In this document: piece by piece, positions 25,762-34,639 of the stretch
How positions within the stretch are numbered: the first letter of the stretch is position 1
Layout: every line of letters begins with the position of its first letter
Source of the DNA: Streptomyces sp. NL15-2K
Lineage (GTDB): Bacteria > Actinomycetota > Actinomycetes > Streptomycetales > Streptomycetaceae
DNA: 64,000 nucleotides
Assembly (NCBI RefSeq): GCF_030551255.1
Contig: NZ_CP130630.1
Span: 1,240,001-1,304,000 of the forward strand
Reading direction: 5' to 3'
Translations under genes and position numbers: made by a program
The notes under the pieces: generated by a model
The model's input: only the letters and a program-made list of their open reading frames with translations
What the model was told of the DNA's origin: nothing
Database searches by the model: none

Positions 25762-27426
25762 ATGTCACTCGACCTCAGCCATGGTTTCTTCGGGGAAGTC
25801 CAGTTCAACACGCAGACAGTGCGACAGGTCTTCGCCGCCAACTTCCTAGAGCGTGCCGGGACGGTGCGGATGTCGTTCCCGGGTAGGGAACTGTCGATGT
25901 GGTTCGACCAGCCTGGGGTTGCATTGGTCAAGCATCCGGACCCGGCGGTGGCCCGGGTCGAGGTTACGCTGGGGCTGTTCGCCCGGCTCTCGGACCGGAG
26001 CGACGAGGCCCGGGCGCTCTTCACCGCCCGCGGGACCATCAAGGACCGGAAGCTGCTTGTCGGCACGGAAACCCGCGCTTGCCCGTCGGTGGACTTCAAG
26101 GACGCGGCACCCGCCGACATCGTGCAGACCTTCACCACCAACAGCGAGTACGACGACCCCGTGGCCACCGCGGTCAGGAAGGTGCTTCAGGAGTCGCCGT
26201 TCGCCCTCGGCCCCCTGGCCGACGCAAGCGGCAAGCGGTTCTACCGGACCTATTTCGACGTCCCGAATCATCCGCAAGGCATGCTGGTGATGTTCATCGC
26301 GGCCTTCGGCGAGCCGCCGACTCCCCCCACGGTCACCGAGCGGCGCTTCTCCTCCGACGCGATGCTGCTCGTGCCTGACGATCTTGTGAAACCGGCCATC
26401 GACAAGGGGCTGGCGCAGGCTGGGCTCGCCACCCTGCCAGCCCAGCTCAACCCCGATGTGAAGGTGAACTCCCTTCAAGTCTCCCTCCAAAACGGGCACA
26501 TTCGCATCGAGGGATCCGGCACCAATACGACCGAAGTCCTCAGCATCCCGATCGAGACCGACTTCACCTTCAAGGCCTTCGTCCAGCCCCTGGTCAACGC
26601 CGACGGCACCGTCGGTATCCACGTGATCTCCACCCAGCAGGACCTCGTCGGCGCGGGCAGTGCATTCGCCGACTTCATCTCCGCGGGAGCGCTGACTCGG
26701 CTGATGGAGAGGCTTCTCCCGGAGGCGATCAGCGGACTGTCGCTGGGATCAATCTCGGGCCTCGACTTCTTCGCCTCCAACACGCCCCGCAGGGACGATT
26801 CGGCACCCGCCACCCCGGGGTCACTGCCCATCATCTTCGCCAACGGGATGGGCATCCGCTTCGACGTACACGTGTCGATGCCGAACGATATCAAGCCGCC
26901 GTACATCAGGGGCCACGTCGACAGCAAGCAGTTCCACGTCAAGGGATGCCAGTTCGGGGACCTCATCACCTTCGCGCATCTGCGCAAGTTTCCCTCCACG
27001 ACCGCTGCCCTCGCGGCGGGTTTCGACGGATGCGCCGTGTGCCAGCCCGAATTCCACGTCCCGGAGTTCGGCGACCTTTCGATCGTCGTGGAACACCCGG
27101 AGGGAGTTCAGCCGGGGCTCCCCGTGACTGTACGCGCCACCTACGCCGGCGACCTCGTGCGCTTCGGCGTCACCCTTGTTCCCGCGGCAGAGGAGGACGT
27201 CAGTGCGGAGACCATCATGAGCAACGGCGTCCCCACCCACTTCCTTACCTTCGACCACCTGGTCCCGGCCGACTGGACGGTGTTGGCGACGGCCGGCACC
27301 TGGTCGGTGGAAACGGCTGTGCGTGTCGGCACTCGGGTCCTCGCACCGGACGGCTCGGTGGAGGGCAAGGGGACGCAGCTTAGGGCGACGGTGGGCAAGC
27401 CGGGGCTTGTACAGGTCATCGAGTGA
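25762..27426 (+). CDS. Unknown 554-residue protein, possible lipid-binding (TULIP-like) body with C-terminal zinc knuckle
   Basis: ATG 25762 follows AGGAG. The first 390 residues alternate amphipathic strands and long helices, with two repeated halves (around 1-200 and 205-370). The second half begins LVKPAIDKGLAQAGLATLPA and later has FADFISAGALTRLMERLLPE. This layout recalls tubular lipid-binding (TULIP) proteins but is not proof. At about 395-440 it has FHVKGC, then KFPSTTAALAAGFDGCAVC and QPEF. That H-x3-C...C-x2-C-P arrangement resembles the Ada-type metal-binding knuckle. It has no signal peptide or membrane segment. It sits between a transferred egtD and a recombinase remnant, so it is probably cargo of a mobile island. 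The function is unknown. Confidence 0.6.
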   Translation: MSLDLSHGFFGEVQFNTQTVRQVFAANFLERAGTVRMSFPGRELSMWFDQPGVALVKHPDPAVARVEVTLGLFARLSDRSDEARALFTARGTIKDRKLLVGTETRACPSVDFKDAAPADIVQTFTTNSEYDDPVATAVRKVLQESPFALGPLADASGKRFYRTYFDVPNHPQGMLVMFIAAFGEPPTPPTVTERRFSSDAMLLVPDDLVKPAIDKGLAQAGLATLPAQLNPDVKVNSLQVSLQNGHIRIEGSGTNTTEVLSIPIETDFTFKAFVQPLVNADGTVGIHVISTQQDLVGAGSAFADFISAGALTRLMERLLPEAISGLSLGSISGLDFFASNTPRRDDSAPATPGSLPIIFANGMGIRFDVHVSMPNDIKPPYIRGHVDSKQFHVKGCQFGDLITFAHLRKFPSTTAALAAGFDGCAVCQPEFHVPEFGDLSIVVEHPEGVQPGLPVTVRATYAGDLVRFGVTLVPAAEEDVSAETIMSNGVPTHFLTFDHLVPADWTVLATAGTWSVETAVRVGTRVLAPDGSVEGKGTQLRATVGKPGLVQVIE

Positions 27427-27472
27427 GCCACGGCCGCAGCCTCCTCCCGGCGGGCCCTAAGAGCGGGGAATA

Positions 27473-28528
27473 GTGCACGGTCGAAATACCCCCCTCCCGC
27501 CAGTAATCAAGCACTTGGAACGGGGTTGCCTGCAACGATGGTGCGACGAGGATGGCGAACCCTTCAGGTACAAACTGACCAGCCAGGCTTTCAAGGGAGA
27601 GAGCACCCCCCTCGGGATCCAGGCGACTTGGGTCGTCAACGCGACGGTGGCCCGAGCCGTCGACTACTGGAGCGGCTGGTGCCCGAGCCCCAGCGCCTTC
27701 TCTTCGCGTCGCCTCCCGTACCGAAGCGCGCCCGGGGCGAGGAAGTGGACCAGGACACGACACCCCGCCCCAAGCAATCGCCCACCACGGTCAACGACAT
27801 CAACGCATTCTCTGCCTGGGTCAATGACTACTGCGCCGAGCGTCGGCGAAGCGGTGGAATTCCCACAGTCGACGGGCGCCCATGGAGGTTCACCACTCGT
27901 CAGTTCAGGCGAACACTGGCCTGGTCCATCGCCCGACAGCCAGGCGGGTCGATCGCAGGCGCCATTCAGTACCGCCACCACAGCGTCCAGATGTTCGAGG
28001 GCTACGCCGGCACGTCATCCTCCGGATTCCGCCAAGAAGTGGAAGCCGAACAGGCATTCACCCGCAGCGAACAACTCTGCGATCTCGTCCTCGATGCCAC
28101 CCCCGGGCGGCTCTCCGGAGCCGCAGGCGAGGAAGCCGAAGCACGACTGAAAGCCATCGCGGGCGATGCGCAGTTTCCCCAAGCGCCTCCGGCGCCACAT
28201 CACACGGCACGACCCACATGTCTACCCCGGAGAATTCGTGACCTGCGTCTACAACCCCGACCGGGCGCTGTGCCGCCGCGCCGAAACTTACGGCCCGTCG
28301 CTCCAGCACTGCCAACCCCTCGCCTGCCGAAACGTCGCCCTCACCACCAGCAACATCGACGCCTTCCGCCGCTGGCTGCTCCAAATGGAAGAACGCCTTG
28401 ACGACCCCACGATAGCCCCGTACCTCCGAGGCCGGCTCGCACAACGACGGGACGAAGTCGCACAGTTCCTCGCTGACAACGACATCCCCAAGGAGGCCAA
28501 CGGTGGCGCGGCCAACGATCACGGATGA
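27473..28528 (+). pseudogene. Tyrosine recombinase/integrase, 5'-truncated and frameshifted
   Basis: Three consecutive segments in two frames together resemble the C-terminal half of an actinomycete site-specific integrase. Frame 2 to about 27662 holds FKGESTPLGIQATWVV; frame 1 to about 28175 holds WRFTTRQFRRTLAWSIARQP and QYRHHSVQMFEGYAG, with the catalytic Arg, His and Tyr region; frame 2 again to 28528 holds the tail VYPGEFVTCVYNPDRALC and LACRNVALTTSNIDAFRRW. The N-terminal catalytic part is missing. Two compensating indels are needed, so it should be inactive unless they are sequencing errors. Confidence 0.75.
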
Positions 28529-28907
28529 CGAAGTCCGTACTGCTATGCACATCGTCCTGCGCGAGGCAGCCGACGCCGACCGGCATGCGACCATCACCGC
28601 CGTCGAGCGACGCCTCGGCGTCGCCCACCCGACCTTTTACCGCAACTTCCCGCACCTGATCACCTGGTTCAAGCAACAACAGGCCGCCAGCCAACTAACC
28701 CCAGAAGAACCAGCCGTCCCTAACAGCAGACTCTCAACAGATAAGATCGCGGACCTCCGCCGGGAGAACAGGAATCTTCGAGCCACCGTGAAGGTGTACG
28801 CAGAAGCTCTCCGGCAACTCACTCTCGATTACGCAGAGTTGGAAACAAGATTGGAGCACAGAGCGGGAGTGATCAACCTGGCCCCCCGACGACGCGAGCA
28901 CAACTGA
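28503..28907 (+). CDS. Small HTH/coiled-coil accessory protein of the integrase module
   Basis: This 134-residue protein starts at GTG 28503 directly behind AAGGAGG and overlaps the end of the integrase remnant. The first half has a TetR-like helix-turn-helix shape (ITAVERRLGVAHPTFYRNFP); the second half is a coiled coil (IADLRRENRNLRATVKVYAE). Such proteins commonly follow this type of integrase and probably help recombination or regulate it. The frame is intact even though the integrase is broken. Confidence 0.6.
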   Translation: MARPTITDDEVRTAMHIVLREAADADRHATITAVERRLGVAHPTFYRNFPHLITWFKQQQAASQLTPEEPAVPNSRLSTDKIADLRRENRNLRATVKVYAEALRQLTLDYAELETRLEHRAGVINLAPRRREHN

Positions 28908-28974
28908 CAGCCCTATGCGAGTCTGCGTGGAGCGGTTGCGGCACTTGACAGGCCTGATGCTGACAACGGGAATG

Positions 28975-28994
28975 GAGGTCGCCCGGGCGACCTC
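28975..28994. repeat. Perfect 20-bp palindrome in the 28908-29389 gap
   Basis: GAGGTCGCCCGGGCGACCTC is a perfect 20-bp inverted repeat 70 bases after the integrase accessory gene. It could be a terminator stem without loop, an operator or a recombination site. The remaining 400 bases up to the stress-protein gene hold no supported gene. Confidence 0.5.
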
Positions 28995-29389
28995 GAAGGC
29001 AATTGCCACCCTCCTCGGCCGTCACCGAGGGCGCTCAACCAATACAGGGCTGTCAGGGCTGCGGCACCATCGCCCTCACGGAAGGATGTCGGTGGACAGC
29101 CGCACGTAAGGTTGCGCTGCCGGGCGCACTCCGCCACAGAAGGCACCCCGATCGGCCGATGGCGTCCCAGGACGCCTGAGAAACCCGACGGGTCGCAGCG
29201 GCACACGCCGAAAGTCCCGTCTGAGAGGCCCACTCAGCCCGAGCAGCTCTCTCAGGCCGTCCAAGCCATCCTGTTGGGTCACGTTCCCGAAGGAAGGTCT
29301 GCGCCCTGAGGGTGGTTACAGGGGTCCGTACAGGCGTTGGCAATTCGCCGGCTACCAGGCAGTGGGCCTCAGCGCAGCCGTCACGGTTC

Positions 29390-30255
29390 CTACGCCCGTT
29401 GGGGCACCACGGCGACCGGACACGCGGCGTGATGCAGCACCGTGTGGGCGACCCGGCCGAGTTGCAGTCCGAAGTGGCCCGGGCGGCGTCGCGCCCCACG
29501 ACGAGCAGATCCGCACCGTGGGACGCGTCCAGGAGCACCTTCCGTGCGGAGTCTTCGGCCGTGCGCTTGTGCAGCTCCATGCCCGCCGGCGCTTCGCGAA
29601 GCGCGGCTTCCAATCCCTCTGCCGCACGCTGCTCGTGCCCATGCGCCGGTTCCCCCGCGAGCTGCGGGTGGTCGGTGGTCTCGTGCGCCGCACGCCGCCA
29701 GGCGCGTATGGCTTCCAGTGCGGTACCGCGTCGCTCCGCCTCCTCCAAGGCGAAGCGGACGGCATTCGCGCTTGCAGCCTCCTCGCCGACGCCCAGAACA
29801 ACGCGACAGTGCAATCCGTCCCCGTGGTCGCCGCTGACCACGATCACCGGGCAGTCGGCCCGGCCGGCCACGGTGAGGCTCACGGAACCGAGCAGCAGTT
29901 CGGCGACGTCGCCGCGACCGCGGGATCCCACGATCAGCACGGTGGCGTTGCGTGCCTCACGTACCAGAACAGTCGTCGGCCCGTCCGGCATCACCTGGGT
30001 GGAGACCTTGACGTCGGGGGCCCGCTTCCGAGCGCGCTTGGCTGCGGCCGCCACAAAGACGCCACTGAGAATCTGTTCCGTCCTCTCCCCTTCAACGGGG
30101 AAGACAGCACGCTCGTACCGTTCCCTCAGGGAGGCGTACACCACCCGTAGCGGCAGCCCGCGCAGCGCGGCCTCGTCCGCTGCCCAGTCCACAGCGCGCA
30201 GGCTCGGCTCGGAGCCGTCCACACCCACGATCACGGGGAGCCCCAGCGTTCTCAC
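29390..30255 (-). pseudogene. Universal stress protein (two UspA domains) with a one-base frameshift
   Basis: This is a tandem UspA protein, close to the intact one at 58517-59401: VIVGVDGSEPSLRAVDWAAD opens domain 1, and LIVGSRGRGDVAELLLGSVS is its ATP-binding loop. In domain 2 the frame is correct up to DASHGADLLVVG. One G missing from the run at 29494-29497 then throws it off. In the neighbouring frame the expected end follows (GHFGLQLGRVAHTVLHH, CPVAVVPQ) to a stop at 29390. If real, the last 38 residues are replaced by a long foreign tail. GTG 30255 overlaps the stop of a 51-residue upstream gene. Confidence 0.8.
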
Positions 30256-30407
30256 CGCCCGGCGACGAGGGAGAGGACAAGCGGAACCACGATGGAGGGG
30301 GGCTCCCCGAGCGCCCGGACCTCCGCTTCCTTCATGATCTCCAGAAGTTCGTCCAGTCGCGGCTCAAGCAGGAGTTTTTCCTGCTGACCGCGCCGTTCTC
30401 CGTTCAT
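30252..30407 (-). CDS. Small 51-residue protein translationally coupled to the USP gene
   Basis: ATG 30407 has GGAGG five bases upstream. The product is charged and helical at first (QQEKLLLEPRLDELLEIMKE) and ends in a short hydrophobic segment (SIVVPLVLSLVAGR). Its TGA overlaps the GTG of the stress-protein gene, so the two are probably coupled. I do not recognise a family. The 373 bases upstream (30408-30780) show no other gene. Confidence 0.6.
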   Translation of the reverse strand: MNGERRGQQEKLLLEPRLDELLEIMKEAEVRALGEPPSIVVPLVLSLVAGR

Positions 30408-30779
30408 CGCTGCCTCCGACCGGCTCGGGCGGTGGGAAAAGCCTCCAGGTCCCCCGCGGGCTACCTCAGGGCACTGACGGCCTCCCTCCATCCGGATGGA
30501 GCGGATTACGCGTCCGCAGCTTGGACCGAACGCCCCCGCACCAGGAGCCAGGCGGCCCAGGCCGTGGATTGCGGCCCGGGGCGGACTCATCCTCGCCCAA
30601 CGCGATATCGGGTCGACGCCGACAGAGCTGCGACCTGTTTCGTGGCCAGACCGCAGGTGGCTCACGCGAGACCCCCCTTTCTTGGTGCCGGGCCCCATCC
30701 GCGTGGTCACCGGCCTCGTCACGGTGATGCCACTTCCGCACGGACCACTGCGACGGGGCAACGGGCCTGCCGCAGCACC

Positions 30780-31493
30780 GTTCGGCCGGTCCTCGGCGCC
30801 GTGGACCGGCTCAACGAACGGTATCCGCAGGTCTCTTTGAGCGCCGAGCAGGTCTCCCGGCCCGCGGCCGACGCTCTGGTCGAGGCGGGCGACGAGGCGG
30901 AGCTGCTGGTCCTGGGCAGTCGGGCGTTCAGCGGCTTCGGCGACTTCATGGCCGGTTCCGTGGCGCTGGTGACGGTTGCCCGTGTGGCGCGTCCCGTCGT
31001 CCTGGTACGGGCCGACCAGCCGGTCGATGACGAGCACGGGCCGGACGCACGGGGCCGACCGTCGGCACACACCCCGTACCGCGACATCGTGGTCGGTGTG
31101 GACCCGACACATCCGTGCCAAGAACTGCTCGCGTTCGCGTTCTAGAGCGCGACCCTGCGTGCCGCTCCGCTACGAGTGGTGCACGCGTGGCGCCTACCGT
31201 ACGTACCCAGTGCTCTGGAGGCCAAGGCTCGCAAGGACGTCGGAGGGGCCGCCGAACGGGCCCTGGCCGCCGTTCTGGCGCCGTGGCGGGAGAAATATCC
31301 CGCGGTGGAGATCCTCGAGCTGGTCGAGGAGGGGCGTCCCGCGCAGCGACTGCTGGACGCCACGAGAGATGCCGGCCTGCTGGCCGTGGGCCGCAGGATC
31401 CGCCCGTCCAGGCTCGGCACGCACACCGGGCCTGTCACGCACGCCGTGATGCACCACGTCCGTTGCCCGGTCGCGGTCGTGCCGCACGAGTGA
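30780..31493 (+). pseudogene. Universal stress protein, 5'-truncated with internal amber codon
   Basis: From about 30780 the plus strand reads the second part of UspA domain 1 (LVLGSRAFSGFGDFMAGSV, VARPVVLVRAD) and all of domain 2 (DIVVGVDPTHPCQELLAFAF ... GTHTGPVTHAVMHHVRC, PVAVVPHE). The first about 70 codons are missing. A TAG at 31143-31145 interrupts domain 2 where intact homologues have Glu. Just before the homology starts, the opposite strand reads a USP-like tail (ARCPVAVVRAE), suggesting an inversion or fusion of two stress-protein genes. Confidence 0.75.
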
Positions 31494-31686
31494 GTCCCGG
31501 TCGGGTGGAGCCCGGGGGTAAACCGTCCTGCTGTGGAGTCAGGTGAGCCGGACGGTGGCGAGCAAGCCCGTGTCCTGGGGACGCGGCAGCAGGCGTACGA
31601 CGTGACCTGCCGAACCAACCCTCTCGAAGTCCGGCTCTCCTGCCGGCCTGGCCCTTGAGCCTCGTTCACCCTCCAGAGGGGACCTA

Positions 31687-33405
31687 TCACGGCTCGTCCG
31701 TCACCGGCACCCGCCACACCAGAACGGTTCCGCCGCCGGCCGGGCTGTCGAACTCCAGCTCTCCACCCAGTTGCTGTGCTCGTTCGGCCATGTTGCGCAG
31801 GCCGCTGCGGCGGCCCTCCGGCGGTATCCCCACACCGTTGTCGGAGACCGTCAGCCGCACTTCGCGGCCGTCGGTCTCCAGCGCCACGTCGGCGTGGTCG
31901 GCACGGGCGTGCCGGGCGATGTTGGTCAGCGCCTCTGACAGGACCGCCTCCACCTGGTCGGCGATCCGGCTGGGGATCTTGGTGTCTACCAGGCCTTCCA
32001 TCCGCACGCTGGGGGCGAAGCCGAGCACCGGAGCGGCTTCGCCGACGGCCCGCACCACGCGGGCGCGCAGACCTGATCCGGCGGCCCCGTCGCGCGACCG
32101 CAGCCCGAAGATGGTCGACCTGATGATCTTGATGGTCTCATCGAGGTCGTCGACCGCTCGGGTCACGCGGTCGGCAGCCTGCGGATGCTCGATGAAGCGG
32201 CCCGCGCTCTGCAGCGTCATTCCCGTGGCGAACAAGCGCTGGATCGCCAGGTCGTGCAGGTCCCGGGCGATCCGGTCGCGGTCCTGGAGCATGGCGATGT
32301 GCTCGGCGTCGCGCCGACGTTCCGCCAGCTCCATCGCGATCGCGGCCTGGGAGGCGAAAGCCTGCAGCGGTTCGGTCTCCTTCTGCGTATACGCCGGTCG
32401 GCCCGCCTCACGCACCAGCAGGACGACACCCCGCACGCTTGCGGCCGTTCCGATGGGAACAGCCACGGCCGCCCCGAGACCGGTGAAGCGCGGGGCAGTG
32501 TCGGACACCCGCTCATCGTGGTTGACGTCCGAGCTCGTGACCGGGGAAGCGGTGGAGAAGGCACGGCCGATCAGGCTGCCACTCACGGGCAGCACCAGGC
32601 CGCGGTGTTCCTCCGCGCCCTGCCCGACTGCCAGTTCCACCGTGAGCGAGTCGGTGTCCTCCATGGGCATCGCGACCACGGCCAGGGCGGCATCGGTGAT
32701 CTCCCTGGCCCGCTCGGCGATCAGTCCGAGCGCCTCCGCGCGCTCGCTGCCGGACATCAGGCTGTGGGTGACCTCCGCGTTCGCCTGCAGCCAGCGCTCG
32801 CGAAGCCGGGACTCCTCGTACAAGCGGGCGTTGTCGATGGCGACGCCGGCGGCCACGGCCAGAGTGGACAGGACGGACTCGTCCTCCTCGTCGAACTGCG
32901 CTCCGCCCCGCTTCTCGGTCAGGTACAGATTGCCGAAGACCTGGTTCCGCACCCGGATCGGGACGCCGACGAAGGTGTTCATCGGCGGGTGGTGGGCTGG
33001 GAAGCCGTACGAGGCGGCATGCTCGGAGAGCTTCGTCAGCCGCAGCGGCTCCGGGTGCCGGATCAGCTCTCCCAGGATGCCGTGGCCCTCCGGATAGTTG
33101 CCGATCTCCGCGATCTGGTCCTCGGTGACCCCCACGGTGAGGAAGGCGGACAGCCGCTTGCCGTCCGGTCCGATCACGCCGAGGGCGGCGTACTGCGCGT
33201 CGACCAGCACGGCCGCCGCCTGCACGATGCTGTACAGCGCCTGCTCGAGGTCCAGCTCCCGGCCGACCGAGAGCACGGCTTCCAACAGGCTGTGCACCCG
33301 GTCCCTGGTGCCGCGCGCGGCGTCGATGCGCGCCTGCAGCTCTTCCAGCAGCTCGTCCAGCTTCAGCTGCGGCAGCCGTACGCGGGCCTCCTCAGGGCTT
33401 CCCAC
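31687..33405 (-). CDS. osdK: GAF-domain sensor histidine kinase, DevS/OsdK type
   Basis: This 572-residue cytoplasmic kinase has two GAF domains (about 55-200 and 215-365), a HisKA_3 dimerisation helix with the phosphorylated H384 in RDLHDLAIQRLF, and a HATPase domain with EALTNIARHA, DNGVGI and GLRNMAERA. DevS-type GAF domains bind haem and sense oxygen, NO or redox. It lies 240 bases downstream of the response regulator on the same strand, with a GAPDH tail between them. The symbol follows the S. coelicolor OsdR-OsdK pair by analogy, not by proven orthology. Confidence 0.88.
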   Translation of the reverse strand: MGSPEEARVRLPQLKLDELLEELQARIDAARGTRDRVHSLLEAVLSVGRELDLEQALYSIVQAAAVLVDAQYAALGVIGPDGKRLSAFLTVGVTEDQIAEIGNYPEGHGILGELIRHPEPLRLTKLSEHAASYGFPAHHPPMNTFVGVPIRVRNQVFGNLYLTEKRGGAQFDEEDESVLSTLAVAAGVAIDNARLYEESRLRERWLQANAEVTHSLMSGSERAEALGLIAERAREITDAALAVVAMPMEDTDSLTVELAVGQGAEEHRGLVLPVSGSLIGRAFSTASPVTSSDVNHDERVSDTAPRFTGLGAAVAVPIGTAASVRGVVLLVREAGRPAYTQKETEPLQAFASQAAIAMELAERRRDAEHIAMLQDRDRIARDLHDLAIQRLFATGMTLQSAGRFIEHPQAADRVTRAVDDLDETIKIIRSTIFGLRSRDGAAGSGLRARVVRAVGEAAPVLGFAPSVRMEGLVDTKIPSRIADQVEAVLSEALTNIARHARADHADVALETDGREVRLTVSDNGVGIPPEGRRSGLRNMAERAQQLGGELEFDSPAGGGTVLVWRVPVTDEP

Positions 33406-33504
33406 CGATGCTCCTCACGTCCCCTCGGCCGCCGACGGCCGACCGTTCCGGTCACGTGCCACGGTAACGGTCCGAGAGTTGTGAGGGTACGGAATCGGCC
33501 CTGG

Positions 33505-33636
33505 TCATCCCGTAGGAAGACTGGCTTCCCCGGTCAGCCCGGCCGCCACGTACTCGGTGAGGCCGAGCAGGCGGTAGCCGCACTCGTTGTCGTACGAGCC
33601 GAAGACCTGCATGCCACGGTTCCCCACCGCGGTCAT
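33505..33636 (-). pseudogene. GAPDH C-terminal remnant
   Basis: A 43-codon frame between the kinase and regulator genes reads MQVFGSYDNECGYRLLGLTE and then YVAAGL. Intact glyceraldehyde-3-phosphate dehydrogenases end with a YDNEWGYS...LTEYV motif, so this is a GAPDH tail with the conserved Trp changed to Cys. The catalytic domain is gone. Confidence 0.7.
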
Positions 33637-33648
33637 TGACGAGGGGCT

Positions 33649-34341
33649 TCAGCGTCCTTCGCTCTTGAGCCTGTCCTGTGCCTGGGTGGCGATCACCGCG
33701 GCCTGGATGCGGCGCTCCACTCCGAGCTTGGCGAGGAGACGGGAGATGTGGTTCTTGACGGTCTTCTCGGCGAGGTAGAGCCGCTGGCCGATCTGGCGGT
33801 TGGTCAGGCCCTCGCCGATGAGAGCGAGGATCTCCCGCTCACGCTCGGTCAGACCCGGCAGCGCGTCCGGCTCGGGGTCCTTGGTCTGGTCGCCGCGCAG
33901 CCGGGCCATCACCTTGGCCGTGGCACTCGGATCGAGCAGGGACTGGCCCTTGGCCACCGTGCGGACCGCCGAGACCAGGTCCGAGCCCTGGATCTGCTTG
34001 AGGACGTATCCCGACGCCCCGGCCATGATCGAGTCCAGCAGGGCCTCCTCGTCGTCGAACGAGGTCAGCATCAGACAGGCCAGCTCCGGCATGCGCGAGC
34101 GCAGCTCCCGGCACACGCTCACACCATCGCCGTCGGGCAGCCGGACGTCGAGCACCGCCACGTCGGGGCGCAGGGCGGGGACCCGCACGAGGGCCTGCTC
34201 GACCGTGCCGGCCTCGCCGACCACGGTGATGTCCGGCTCGTCGTCCAGCAGGTCGTGGACGCCTCGGCGTACCACCTCGTGATCGTCCAGCAGGAAGACC
34301 CGGATCGGGTCGCCGGTACCGGGCCGCTCACTGTCCGCCAT
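33649..34341 (-). CDS. osdR: NarL-family response regulator, DevR/OsdR type
   Basis: This 230-residue regulator has a receiver domain ([17 protein letters not shown]; phosphoacceptor D65 in VLDVRLPDG; switch Thr in LMLTSFDDE; conserved Lys in YVLKQ). Its LuxR/NarL helix-turn-helix reads [36 protein letters not shown]. The [15 protein letters not shown] and TVKNH features fit the DosR/DevR group that controls hypoxia and dormancy genes. Its promoter region is shared with PPDK and contains three GGCCG-type palindromes, which suggests autoregulation. The symbol is by analogy with S. coelicolor OsdR. Confidence 0.88.
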   Translation of the reverse strand: MADSERPGTGDPIRVFLLDDHEVVRRGVHDLLDDEPDITVVGEAGTVEQALVRVPALRPDVAVLDVRLPDGDGVSVCRELRSRMPELACLMLTSFDDEEALLDSIMAGASGYVLKQIQGSDLVSAVRTVAKGQSLLDPSATAKVMARLRGDQTKDPEPDALPGLTEREREILALIGEGLTNRQIGQRLYLAEKTVKNHISRLLAKLGVERRIQAAVIATQAQDRLKSEGR

Positions 34342-34423
34342 CGGATGCTCCTTGTCAGGTGATGCGTCGTGGGCCGCCCTCCGGACGAGACCGCGGCTCC
34401 TACCGGAGATCTTTCTCGTTTCC

Positions 34424-34453
34424 GGGCCGAACGGCCAGGGCCGGTCGGCCCTG
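34424..34453. promoter_or_regulatory. Pair of GGGCCGnnCGGCCC boxes between osdR and PPDK
   Basis: An imperfect box GGGCCGAACGGCCA (34424-34437) abuts a perfect 18-bp palindrome CAGGGCCGGTCGGCCCTG (34436-34453). They lie 95-112 bases upstream of the osdR start and 187 or more bases upstream of PPDK. Similar boxes recur upstream of other stress genes in this window. Confidence 0.6.
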
Positions 34454-34523
34454 TTTCACCCCCGGCTCCTTCCCCGTACGGCTGCCCGCTCGCCGCACGG
34501 ACGAAAACCGGCCCCGTCGCCGA

Positions 34524-34537
34524 GGGCCGACCGGCCC
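34524..34537. promoter_or_regulatory. Perfect GGGCCGnnCGGCCC box upstream of PPDK
   Basis: GGGCCGACCGGCCC, with perfect 6-bp arms and a 2-base centre, lies 102 bases upstream of the PPDK start codon. It is the second perfect copy in this divergent promoter region. Confidence 0.6.
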
Positions 34538-34639
34538 ACCGGACGGGACGGCCGGCACCTGCCCTGCCGTAGGCATCCGCAGCAGGCTGGAAGCCAAAGG
34601 GCAGAAGAGCCGTGGCACGAGGCCGAGGAGCACTGGGTC

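Noticed and set aside
25319..25849. 176-codon plus-strand frame before the unknown protein
   Set aside because: It overlaps the start of the supported gene at 25762, has no recognisable domain, and its codon pattern is irregular.
28908..29389. tRNA or attachment site near the integrase remnant
   Set aside because: No cloverleaf or CCA-proximal tRNA end could be built, and no long direct repeat was seen.
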